This document shows, piece after piece, positions 46,688-54,099 of a DNA stretch of 64,000 nucleotides (positions are counted from its first letter, which is position 1; every line of letters begins with the position of its first letter). Source of the stretch: Vicinamibacterales bacterium (lineage in GTDB: Bacteria; Acidobacteriota; Vicinamibacteria; Vicinamibacterales; UBA2999); assembly GCA_041659285.1 (NCBI GenBank), contig JBAZYO010000002.1, forward strand, positions 248,001-312,000. Reading direction: 5' to 3'. The notes under the pieces are model-generated. The model did not search any database. It was not told the DNA's origin and saw nothing but the letters and a program-made list of their open reading frames with translations. The position numbers and the translations under genes are program-made.

Positions 46688-47458
46688 GTGGACGGAAGCC
46701 CGGAAAGCATTGAGCCACCTCAAGAAACCGCGAATCGGGCGCCCGGGAGTTCAGAAGTACACTTTCAGCGTGGTGACCAACTGAAGCCTTGGGAGTTGCT
46801 GGCGGAAGCCCGGACGCCTGACGGCACGCTGCTCGCGCTCACGCGCCGCGACACCGAGCTGGTGATCATGGCGGGGGGCAAGATCCTGATGTCGAGCCGG
46901 ATGCACGGCTCGGAAGAGGCCATGGCCGGGATGGCGTGCAAGCGGCTGCCCTCCTTGAGCGGCGCCTGCGTGCTCATCGGCGGGCTGGGTCTCGGCTACA
47001 CGCTGCGCGCGACGCTCGATCTGCTGCCGGCGGATGCGACCGTGGTCGTGTCGGAACTGATTCCCGCGATCGTCGAATGGCACGCCGGCCCGTTGGGCGC
47101 GCTCGCGAACAAGCCGCTTGCCGACAAACGCGTCCAGGTCGAGACGAAGGACGTGATCGCAACATTGCGGTCGAGTCCCGGACGCTTCGACGCGGTGCTC
47201 CTCGACATCGACAACGGTCCCGAGGCGTTCACTGAATCGGCCAACGCCGGCCTCTACAACGATCGCGGCATTGCGACGATCAAGGCGGCGCTCAAGCCCG
47301 GCGGCGTGCTGGCGGTGTGGTCGGCGTGGGAGGATCGGCGGTTCGAGCAGCGCCTGAGGTATGCCGGCTTCAAGGTGGAGGTCGAGCGCGTCCGCGCCCG
47401 GCTGAAGAAGGGCGGCCCGCGCCACACCATCTTTCTCGGCCGCGTCCAGGGCTATTGA
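46688..47458 (+). CDS. Spermidine synthase-like SAM-fold protein
   Basis: This roughly 256-aa protein has a beta-rich N-terminal segment (WELLAEARTPDGTLLALTRR, GGKILMSSRMHGSEEAMA). A Rossmann fold follows, with CVLIGGLGLGYTLRATLDLL, VVVSELIPAIVEW, FDAVLLDIDNGP and ALKPGGVLAVW. The SAM loop and acidic follow-up match spermidine synthases and related methyltransferases. The aminopropyl-transfer motif is not clearly conserved, so a methyltransferase is possible. The start is uncertain: GTG 46688 is the nearest in-frame candidate after the divergent GAF-protein gene. Confidence 0.75.
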   Translation: MDGSPESIEPPQETANRAPGSSEVHFQRGDQLKPWELLAEARTPDGTLLALTRRDTELVIMAGGKILMSSRMHGSEEAMAGMACKRLPSLSGACVLIGGLGLGYTLRATLDLLPADATVVVSELIPAIVEWHAGPLGALANKPLADKRVQVETKDVIATLRSSPGRFDAVLLDIDNGPEAFTESANAGLYNDRGIATIKAALKPGGVLAVWSAWEDRRFEQRLRYAGFKVEVERVRARLKKGGPRHTIFLGRVQGY

Positions 47459-47479
47459 ATCGGGTATGCTGCCCGCCAC

Positions 47480-48583
47480 ATGAGGGGTACAAGACTCTGG
47501 GGCTCGGTGGCCGCGCTGAACGCGGTGCTCGCGTTGGGCATACACGCGGCGGCGCCGGCGGCGCCGGAGCGGTCCGATCGACAGGAGTACGAATACGCGG
47601 GACAGCACGGCCTCGAACCGAATTGCGGATGGTCTGTGTACTGTTACCGGGTGCTGGTTCCGGTGCTCCTCGAGCACATCCCCGTTGATTCAGAACGGCG
47701 CTGGCGCGGGTATCAACTGGCGGCGAACACGATCGCCGGCTCGATCGTGGCGGTGACCACGGCCGGACTGGCCAACGGTCTCCCGGCGGCCGCCATCGCC
47801 ACCGTGCTGGTGCAAACCTCATTCGGGTTCACGTTCACGGCCTACGACCCGTACACCGCCGACCCCATGGTCTTTGTGATCGCCGCGGCCCTTGCCTGGT
47901 GCTGGATGGCCAACCGGGCCTTCGCCGCACTGGCGTTGGGACTCGTCGGCGTGTTTGCCAAGGAGACGGTCGCCTTGGTCAGCGCCGCCACGGCCCTGGC
48001 GGCGCTGGTGAATCGGCGGCGCGCCGGCTGGCGTCTGTGGGTGGCGCAGGCCGCTCTCGTGATGCTGACACTGCTCGCCTTCCATTGGATCATGGACACC
48101 TACTTCGGTTGGGGTATCACGAAGAACGCGGCGGCCAGGTTTTCAGAAGGGTCGTGGCTGGCGCTCTGGTGGGCGAACAACCCCAGCCTGCTGCGGAAGC
48201 TCTTCTTCCTGTTCGTGCCGTTCGGGTTCGCGTGGCTGTATGCCGCCGCCGGGTATCGGACCGCGCCGCGAGACTTGCGGCACCTTGCCACCGGAGCATT
48301 GCTGCCGTTCCTGGCGCTCAACTACGTCCAGAACCCCGAGCGCGCCCTGGCCAATGCCTTCTTCGTGATCGTCCCCCTGGCGACGGTCGCACTGTCGCGC
48401 GTTCCCGTTAGCGTGGGCCTGGTCGCCGCTGTCACCAACGGCCTGTTCACCGCCAAGGTGGGCACCTCCACTGCCTGGCTGCCGTCATCGTCGTATTTGC
48501 TGGTTCCCGCCGCCGCGTCGGCGGCCTGGGTGCTCTGGCACCTTCGACGCGATTCAGGCGTGAACGACCGAGAGCCCCAGTAG
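47480..48583 (+). CDS. Polytopic membrane protein of unknown function
   Basis: This 367-aa protein has about nine hydrophobic segments. A loop HGLEPNCGWSVYCYRVLVP contains two Cys residues and follows TM1. Overall plan (acidic/aromatic first loop, then many TMs such as LALGLVGVFAKETVALV) again suggests a GT-C-like enzyme, but no catalytic motif is recognised. Its 3' end overlaps the convergent vapC by 30 bp. Confidence 0.7.
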   Translation: MRGTRLWGSVAALNAVLALGIHAAAPAAPERSDRQEYEYAGQHGLEPNCGWSVYCYRVLVPVLLEHIPVDSERRWRGYQLAANTIAGSIVAVTTAGLANGLPAAAIATVLVQTSFGFTFTAYDPYTADPMVFVIAAALAWCWMANRAFAALALGLVGVFAKETVALVSAATALAALVNRRRAGWRLWVAQAALVMLTLLAFHWIMDTYFGWGITKNAAARFSEGSWLALWWANNPSLLRKLFFLFVPFGFAWLYAAAGYRTAPRDLRHLATGALLPFLALNYVQNPERALANAFFVIVPLATVALSRVPVSVGLVAAVTNGLFTAKVGTSTAWLPSSSYLLVPAAASAAWVLWHLRRDSGVNDREPQ

Positions 48584-48949
48584 CTCCTCGAACGCGTCGA
48601 AGTCGCGATCCCGATGCAGCAGCGAGTGCTGCTCCTCGATGCAGAACGTCGCAATCAGGACGTCGATGGTCTTCCGTACGGTCTTGCCGCGCCGGCGCAG
48701 CGTGCGGTAGTTCCTGGCGGCTTGCACCGCCAGCGTCCGGCTCGACGCCTCGAAGATCGCGAACTGCAGGAGGTCTGCTTCGACGAGCACCGCGGTCTTC
48801 TCGTCGCGGATGCCCTGCAGGATTTCCGAAAGGATGATGGTGGTCAGGCCCAGCCGATCCTGGTCGAGGCGCAGTTCGAGCCAGTTCGTCTCAGCATTGT
48901 CGGTGCCGTTGAAATAGTCGATCCAGACGGTGGTATCGACGATGACCAT
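48554..48949 (-). CDS. vapC: VapC-type PIN-domain ribonuclease toxin
   Basis: This 131-aa PIN domain protein carries the acidic residues expected for metal-dependent RNA cleavage: Asp5 in VIVDTTVWID, Glu42 in ILSEILQG, Asp96 in KTIDVLIATF and Asp114/Asp116 in LLHRDRDFDAF. VapC toxins cut tRNA or rRNA. It follows vapB by 6 nt on the minus strand and overlaps the end of the membrane-protein gene. Confidence 0.93.
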   Translation of the reverse strand: MVIVDTTVWIDYFNGTDNAETNWLELRLDQDRLGLTTIILSEILQGIRDEKTAVLVEADLLQFAIFEASSRTLAVQAARNYRTLRRRGKTVRKTIDVLIATFCIEEQHSLLHRDRDFDAFEELLGLSVVHA

Positions 48950-48955
48950 CGCCGG

Positions 48956-49159
48956 CTACTTGCCGATGCGCTGCAGCCGCGAGGCGTTCAGATCCCCTTC
49001 CCACGCCACCTTGCCTCGCAAACGGCGGACGCGGCCCTGGCTGCGAGTCTGGATCAACAGGCGCAACGCTTCCTCGACCACGCCCCGCTTGGTCGTGGCC
49101 TCGCTGCTTCGCATTGCCTGCCGCATCAACTCGTCGTCGATGTCGATATTGGTACGCAT
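48956..49159 (-). CDS. vapB: VapB-type antitoxin (ribbon-helix-helix)
   Basis: This 67-aa protein begins MRTNIDIDDELMRQAM and has KRGVVEEALRLLIQ, the pattern of type II VapB antitoxins (VapB family 'RTNIxIDDxL'). The C-terminal tail LRGKVAWEGDLNASR would bind the VapC active site. It is the first gene of the operon and likely represses it. Confidence 0.9.
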   Translation of the reverse strand: MRTNIDIDDELMRQAMRSSEATTKRGVVEEALRLLIQTRSQGRVRRLRGKVAWEGDLNASRLQRIGK

Positions 49160-49282
49160 GGGAGCCTGTGTGTAAGATTCGTATTTTTGTGTGTAGCTGT
49201 CAAGTCGCGGGGAGCCGTCGAGCTTTCAATCCCACCCGGAAGGGCCTACACTGGAGAGGTAGTTAGCGGTCTTTCTCTCCTG

Positions 49283-49634
49283 GGGGGCGATCTGGCTTCG
49301 ACGGGGGTGCGGGATCGCGGAACGCGTGCCGAGGCCCATGCACCTCGTAAATCCCGTGGAAAAACAACGTAACTGCGAACGCAGACTACGCTCTCGCCGC
49401 TTAATAACCGGTGAGCGATCAACTTGAGAGCGCCTACGGCTCGGGATTGATCGTCATTTAGTAGGCTGGCCGCCACGTTCCGCCTTGAGGCGTGGCAGTG
49501 AGAAACATCGGGGATGGCGGCCGGGGCTTTTGGCTCCGTTTCTAACCGGTCGCGACACGAGAATGGAGACACGCACGTAGTGATCTGCGACGACGTGTTC
49601 TCGGACGCGGGTTCAACTCCCGCCGCCTCCACCA
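49283..49634 (+). ncRNA. ssrA: tmRNA (ssrA)
   Basis: 352 nt with tRNA-like ends: 5' GGGGGCG pairs with 3' CGCCTCC-ACCA, and the T-loop GTTCAACTC is present. GATCTGGCTTCGACGGGG marks the 5' part. The tag frame runs GCG at 49375 to TAATAA at 49402, giving ANADYALAA. This is a short tag but ends in the usual ALAA proteolysis signal. tmRNA with SmpB rescues stalled ribosomes. The antisense frame starting MVEAAGVEPASE is a known artefact. Confidence 0.95.
49618..49632. repeat. Putative attachment core, copy 1 (tmRNA 3' end)
   Basis: TCCCGCCGCCTCCAC at the end of ssrA is repeated exactly at 49671-49685. A tyrosine integrase gene lies directly beyond it. Such integrases commonly use the tmRNA 3' end as attB. 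Confidence 0.7.
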
Positions 49635-49646
49635 TTTTTCCTTAGG

Positions 49647-49671
49647 AAAACGAGCAAATCAGCTCGTTTTT
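49647..49671 (+). terminator. Rho-independent terminator of ssrA
   Basis: AAAACGAGC (49647-49655), loop AAATCA, GCTCGTTTTT (49662-49671). It has a T-tract. It overlaps the integrase stop codon (49659-49661), so one hairpin may serve both. Confidence 0.8.
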
Positions 49672-50771
49672 CCCGCCGCCTCCACTATTCCTCCACGGAA
49701 TTCGCCGCCGGTCTCCAAGAGCCGAATGGCCGCATCGAGCGCGGCCGGACTCAGGTGCATGTAGCGCTGCGTAGTGGCCAAGTCCGAATGTCCCGCGAGT
49801 TCCTGGATCGCCCTCGCCGGCGCCCCACGCATCGCCAGATGCGAACAGAACGTGTGGCGCAGGATATGGACACCCGGCTTCACGTTCGCCTTCCTTGCCG
49901 CGCGGCGCATCATCACCTGAACCACTTTCTGCGTCAGTGGCTGACCTTTGGTTTCGCAGAGCACCCGAGGACCGCGTAGATGACGCGCTTCCTTCAAGGC
50001 TTCTGTTAACCGCTTGGTCAGAGGCACATACCTGAGCCGCCCACCTTTCGGTACCGTGACGTGCCCCTTCCAGTCCGATCGCGCGACACAGAGTTGCCGT
50101 TTGTTCAGGTCAACATCTGTCCACTCCAGTGCCATGATTTCGCCGCATCGCAAGCCCGCCTCGCCGCCCAACAGCACGACCAGGTAATCCTGCAAACTGC
50201 TGCGAGTTGCTTCGACGAGTCGTTCGTACTCCTCGAAGTCATGGAAGCTCGCCTGGCTCTTCGGTGTCGGCAGCAACTTGATCACGCACGGAACGCGTTC
50301 GATCGAGCCCCACTCGACGGCCGTCTTCAGCATCACGCTCAAGGTCGTCAGGATGTTGTTGACGGTCTTCGCCGAGCGATCCGCAAGAGCGGACTTCAAC
50401 CGCTGCACGTCTTCGGTCGAAATCGTGTCCAATCGTTTGTCGCCGAGTTGCGGAACCAGATGGGACTTGAAGATCGACTTCTTTCCCGCAATCCCGCTTG
50501 GTTTCAACCGATTGGCTTTTGCGTAGCCGTCCACGAATCGTGGCGCGAATTCCTTGAGTGCTGGTGTCTCGAGCACCTCCTCTTTCGTGGCCCGCTTGGG
50601 TTTGCCATTGACCAGCAACACCCGTTCGCGCGCTTCGGCCCAGCGTTGGGCCGCGCCCTTGCCCGTTGCTGAGGCTTTCTTCCGCTCGCGAATGATGGTG
50701 CCGTCCGGAAGCTCGACGCGTATGTCGACTTCCCATCCGCCGTTCACGTAGGGTCTGACTGTGACGCTCAT
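49659..50771 (-). CDS. Phage-type tyrosine recombinase (integrase)
   Basis: This 370-aa integrase has an N-terminal SAM-like DNA-binding part (LKPSGIAGKKSIFKSHLVPQ) and a complete catalytic domain. The conserved residues are Arg208 in GEAGLRCGEI, Lys242, His302/Arg305 in HILRHTF, His328 in GHSD and Tyr337 in RYMHL. The last codons (VEAAG) are made from the 15-bp attachment repeat. It faces the tmRNA gene and is followed on the same strand by an excisionase-like gene, which overlaps its start by 4 nt. Confidence 0.95.
   Translation of the reverse strand: MSVTVRPYVNGGWEVDIRVELPDGTIIRERKKASATGKGAAQRWAEARERVLLVNGKPKRATKEEVLETPALKEFAPRFVDGYAKANRLKPSGIAGKKSIFKSHLVPQLGDKRLDTISTEDVQRLKSALADRSAKTVNNILTTLSVMLKTAVEWGSIERVPCVIKLLPTPKSQASFHDFEEYERLVEATRSSLQDYLVVLLGGEAGLRCGEIMALEWTDVDLNKRQLCVARSDWKGHVTVPKGGRLRYVPLTKRLTEALKEARHLRGPRVLCETKGQPLTQKVVQVMMRRAARKANVKPGVHILRHTFCSHLAMRGAPARAIQELAGHSDLATTQRYMHLSPAALDAAIRLLETGGEFRGGIVEAAGKTS
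49671..49685. repeat. Putative attachment core, copy 2 (inside integrase gene)
   Basis: Exact second copy of TCCCGCCGCCTCCAC, 53 bp from copy 1, within the integrase 3' end. Together the copies look like overlapping att cores. No further copy was noticed before 64000, so the element's right end is probably outside the window. Confidence 0.7.
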
Positions 50772-50992
50772 CGCTGTTCACTCCTTTGCGATGGCGCCGA
50801 CTTCTGATTGAGCCAGTCTAGCAAATCAGCCGCGCGGAATAGCACACGGCGCCCGATGCGGACGATGCCGGGCAATTGGCGGCGCTCGATCATGGCGTAG
50901 ATCGCGCGCCTGGTTGTCCGTAGCAAGTCGGCCGCTTCATCGACCGTGAGCAGCACAGGTTGTTGGCCACGCATCCAAGCCGTCATGGACAT
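50768..50992 (-). CDS. Excisionase-like helix-turn-helix protein
   Basis: This 74-aa protein has the MerR/Xis-type wHTH TVDEAADLLRTTRRAIYAMIER followed by RIGRRVLFRAADLLDWLNQ. Such proteins next to integrases direct excision and can repress the integrase gene. It starts at ATG 50992, and its stop overlaps the integrase start. Confidence 0.85.
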   Translation of the reverse strand: MSMTAWMRGQQPVLLTVDEAADLLRTTRRAIYAMIERRQLPGIVRIGRRVLFRAADLLDWLNQKSAPSQRSEQR

Positions 50993-51876
50993 TCCTCCGG
51001 CGCGCGTGCGCGCCCGATCAGAGACCAGATGTTGGTGAGGAATTACCGCGCGAGGTAGACCGGCTTACAGCGGTCACTCGACTAGTGGCGCGGGCGCGGC
51101 TTGGGAGCCTGCGACGAACCGCACGAGCGATATGCCGTGCGGTCGGTGGTCACTGAAACCTCGGACCACCTAACGGTCTAACTAATTGCCTGAAGCTGAT
51201 CAGCGATCGTGCGGTATCGGGCGACGATCGGATGTCTGCTCCATATGCGTTGAACGCGTTCTGGAGTCGGTATCTGGCAACACCGCAAAGATAACCTCAC
51301 AATATTCCCACCTGTTGACCCGCGGCAAACTGAACAATCCGATCGCGGACAGTGCAATGTCGAGCATCACGTAAGAGCCCACATCGAACTGCGCGCAGAG
51401 CGCCGTCAATGCCCGAAGGCCCTGCGGGACGCAGGGTCGAAGCGGAGCGAAGAGCATTGACGGCGCCGAGCACAGTTCGAGAATCGATCGCGTGATGCTC
51501 GGCAGCCCGTTTCGCGCCCATTCGTCAGCCCACTGCTTCCCGCGCTTGCCGTCCAAGTCAGCGGACACGCAAGCCGGAACGTGAACGACCCCGCCATCAG
51601 ACGCTGGGGCCACCCTCGGCGCGTGGCGCGGGGGTCGTTCACGTTCCGGCTTGCTCTCCTATCCCGGCAGCAAGCGCGAACAGGGGCGGCACAATGCGCC
51701 GCCCCTAGATGCCAGTCCGTCGATACGAACTCCTGCGTGCGATTGAAGTTAGCGCTCTTCACCCGCGCCCGCGCGCAGGCGATCTGCGGAGAGAACGTGT
51801 GCGGGTCTGCCGCATGGAGGGGGACAACCTGACGGGCCATTCACTTGTCCCCCAGGCGTTCCCCCAATCAGCGATT
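50993..51876. other. 884-bp gene-poor, hairpin-rich stretch
   Basis: No convincing gene was found; the overlapping reading frames (for example 51200-51613 minus and 51406-51840 minus) lack family signals and cross palindromes. Three inverted repeats occur: 13 bp (51400-51412 / 51454-51466), 24 bp (51569-51592 / 51631-51654) and 9 bp (51682-51690 / 51698-51706). The left third has nothing recognisable beyond the region upstream of the excisionase gene, where a promoter is expected. Confidence 0.6.
51569..51654. repeat. 24-bp perfect inverted repeat
   Basis: The arm starting GCAAGCCGGAACGTGA (51569-51592) is exactly complementary to 51631-51654, with a 38-nt loop. There is no transposase inside. 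It may be a MITE-like or REP-type element. Confidence 0.7.
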
Positions 51877-52911
51877 TCATGCGACACCGATCAGGGAGGT
51901 AAGACGCAAGTACTGATGCGGCAACTCCATGAATTCGATCCGCCCATCGCCGCGCTCCAATTGGTCGCGGAGGCTCGATGAAGAGACCCCCGTGATGGCC
52001 CGTGCAGGGTCGATCTGCCACATCCGATACCGAGCCCGAAAGCGGCTCGAGGCGAACCGCCGTGAGGCCTCGGCGAGGTCGAAGTATCGAGGTTCTTCCA
52101 TGCCGTCTGTTGTGCCCGCGCGATGCCGCAACACGCATTCGAGTTCTTCTGCCTGCGACAATCTGAGCGGCGTCGAGCATTCGTCGCGGAGGGCATAGCG
52201 ATAGAGCGCCTTCGCGTTGCGAAAGCGACGCGGGACGACGAGCCGAATCGTCCAGTAGTGTGCGATCGACAGTACGCGCGAGTGACGGAACAAGAACATC
52301 CGAAACGGGGCGGGGACCTCTTGGGTGACGAGATAGAGAAACACGTGGCGGCCCCCGTAGTCCCGATCCAGACCGATCGGAAACTTGTCTGGGAAGTACC
52401 GAATCGTCTTCTGCGCGCCCTCGCCAAATGTGAGATGAGGTAGTTCACCCTCTACCCACTCTGGCCTCTCGATCAGCGAACTGAAGTACGCCACTTTGTC
52501 GCGCTCGGTGCCGAGCCAGGTGTGGCGCCGATCCGCCAGCACCGCGTCGAGAAGCATCAATCGTTCGACCATCCGGCCCAGTGTTGCCGGTCGTCGGTTG
52601 CGGTTGTTCACCTCGCCGATCGCGTCGTAGAGCGGCTTGAAGTGCACGTGAAACAGCCGGCCACGATGAAGCGCGCCAGGAGTGATCACGGTCACGCACT
52701 TCCGGTCGATGAGCCTGCGGATGAAGTCGTGCGTCTTCTGGCCATGTGCGATGCCCGCGAAGGCGCAGTACTGGCGCTCCAGGAATGCGCCGGAATAGAC
52801 CATCACGGCCACGAGGAACCGCGCCTGGCGCTCGGTAAATCCGAACGCTTCGATTGCCTCGATTCGGGGGGCGGTGACGCTGTCGCGCATCTTGGTCATC
52901 ACCACTCCCAA
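51877..52911 (-). CDS. Unknown island protein with N-terminal winged-helix-like region
   Basis: This 344-aa protein starts near a helical segment that resembles a wHTH (AFGFTERQARFLVAVMVYSG, AHGQKTHDFIRRLIDRKCVTV). The rest (ADRRHTWLGTERDKVAYFSSL, GLDRDYGGRHVFLYLVTQEV, SQAEELECVLRHRAG) shows no recognised family. It overlaps the preceding gene by 13 nt, so the two are made together. Similar two-gene units are found on mobile elements as replication-relaxation or relaxase-linked genes, but I cannot confirm a match. Confidence 0.6.
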   Translation of the reverse strand: MGVVMTKMRDSVTAPRIEAIEAFGFTERQARFLVAVMVYSGAFLERQYCAFAGIAHGQKTHDFIRRLIDRKCVTVITPGALHRGRLFHVHFKPLYDAIGEVNNRNRRPATLGRMVERLMLLDAVLADRRHTWLGTERDKVAYFSSLIERPEWVEGELPHLTFGEGAQKTIRYFPDKFPIGLDRDYGGRHVFLYLVTQEVPAPFRMFLFRHSRVLSIAHYWTIRLVVPRRFRNAKALYRYALRDECSTPLRLSQAEELECVLRHRAGTTDGMEEPRYFDLAEASRRFASSRFRARYRMWQIDPARAITGVSSSSLRDQLERGDGRIEFMELPHQYLRLTSLIGVA

Positions 52912-53798
52912 TCGCGCGGACTGAATGGCCGGCCGCCTCGCCCCTTAGAGCCCACACAGGTGAATCCCGCCCGCGCACGCGAGGCCGCGTGCCCACCTCG
53001 GTAGTGTTCCGTCACCACCTCGACGTCTTCGTGCCGGTCGCGGCCGTCGAGCTCGTATTCGATGCGAAAGTCAGGGAAGTGGACCTGGTCGTCGAAGTAC
53101 GGCAGTTCGTGTTGGCGAGCCCAATCGGCGATCTCGTGCTGTTCGCGATCCGGCCGCCCGTCGCTGTCCTTGCGACCCTTGTTATGTTGCTGGAGAAACT
53201 CTTGGTACTCGCGCTTGAGGTCGACTTCCAGGACGACCCGTTGGACCTGCGCTCCCTTCCCGCGAAGCCCTTCCTCGACCTCGAGGTAGGCGTGAAACAA
53301 TTGCGAGTCATGTTGCAGTTCACGAGGGCGCGAGACTCCGGCATGAAACTCCTGGCGAGCGTCGTCATCGTTCTCGCGACGGTGTGAATCCAGGACGTCC
53401 CATCCCGCATCAGTCAGCACAAACGCCGTTTGATCCTGGCCCACTGAGACGGACCGGATCAGGCCGTCCTCACGGAGGTGTTCGAGGCTGTCATCCGCGT
53501 CGCGGAAGTGCTCAAAGTCGCCTTCGGCTACCACTCGAACCGCGCCGATCGTCGCGAGCATTCGGCTTTCGTCGCCGTTCAGTTGACACAACCGATCACG
53601 CGCGTCCTGAACCAGTTCGCGCTCCATTCCGCACGGCAGATCAACGCTTCGCACGAAAGGATCGCGCGGGTCGTGATCGTGAGCGCCGGCATCGCGATCG
53701 TTGCTGTCACGGTCGCGGACATGGTCACGGGATCGAGAACCGTAGATGCCCTCGTCGCGCTCGCGAGGGTCCGTACTGTCGCGGGGATCGAAGTCCAT
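52899..53798 (-). CDS. Unknown island protein, possible PD-(D/E)XK-like C-terminal domain
   Basis: This 299-aa protein opens with about 50 residues rich in Asp, Arg and His. A wHTH-like part follows (SRMLATIGAVRVVAEGDFEHF, LTDAGWDVLDSHRREN). The C-terminal half has FPDFRIEYELDGRDRHEDVEV and VTEHYRGGHAASRAR, where D...E-x-V could be a degenerate PD-(D/E)XK core; the canonical Lys is not evident. Its stop overlaps the start of the 51877 gene. Function unknown. Confidence 0.6.
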   Translation of the reverse strand: MDFDPRDSTDPRERDEGIYGSRSRDHVRDRDSNDRDAGAHDHDPRDPFVRSVDLPCGMERELVQDARDRLCQLNGDESRMLATIGAVRVVAEGDFEHFRDADDSLEHLREDGLIRSVSVGQDQTAFVLTDAGWDVLDSHRRENDDDARQEFHAGVSRPRELQHDSQLFHAYLEVEEGLRGKGAQVQRVVLEVDLKREYQEFLQQHNKGRKDSDGRPDREQHEIADWARQHELPYFDDQVHFPDFRIEYELDGRDRHEDVEVVTEHYRGGHAASRARAGFTCVGSKGRGGRPFSPRDWEW

Positions 53799-54099
53799 GG
53801 CACACCTCCGGTCGACAAATTCGGTGCAGCGGGAACCGATGGACGGTGTCGTCGATCAGAGAACGCTCGCGCGGGCGGGCGCCTGGGCAATGGCCCACGG
53901 CGGGAACGCGACCGGAGATCCCTTGCGGGGATCCTAGCTGGGCGGCGGTCTTGATGACGACCACCCACGCTATGGATTCCTTATAACGCGAGCGCCGCAG
54001 TCTAGCAAGCACAACCGTTTTGACGGCGGAGCATGCACAGAGACGCGCTGGGCGACGATCTCCACACTGGACATGATTGTGCCCGGCTGGGACCAGAGG
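53799..54099. other. 301-bp spacer at the base-composition change
   Basis: No gene, RNA or clear hairpin was seen. GC content visibly drops from this point rightward. It holds the upstream region of the 52899-53798 gene, where a promoter is expected but not identified, and the downstream end of the SGNH-propeller gene. Confidence 0.5.

Noticed and set aside
49246..49635. 129-aa minus-strand frame starting MVEAAGVEPASE
   Set aside because: It is antisense to tmRNA, a well-known false gene call.
51569..51654. Insertion sequence ends
   Set aside because: There is no transposase between the arms, only 38 nt, so at best a MITE-like hairpin.
51200..51840. Two overlapping minus-strand frames as genes
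   Set aside because: They cross several perfect palindromes and lack signals, ribosome sites and domain motifs.
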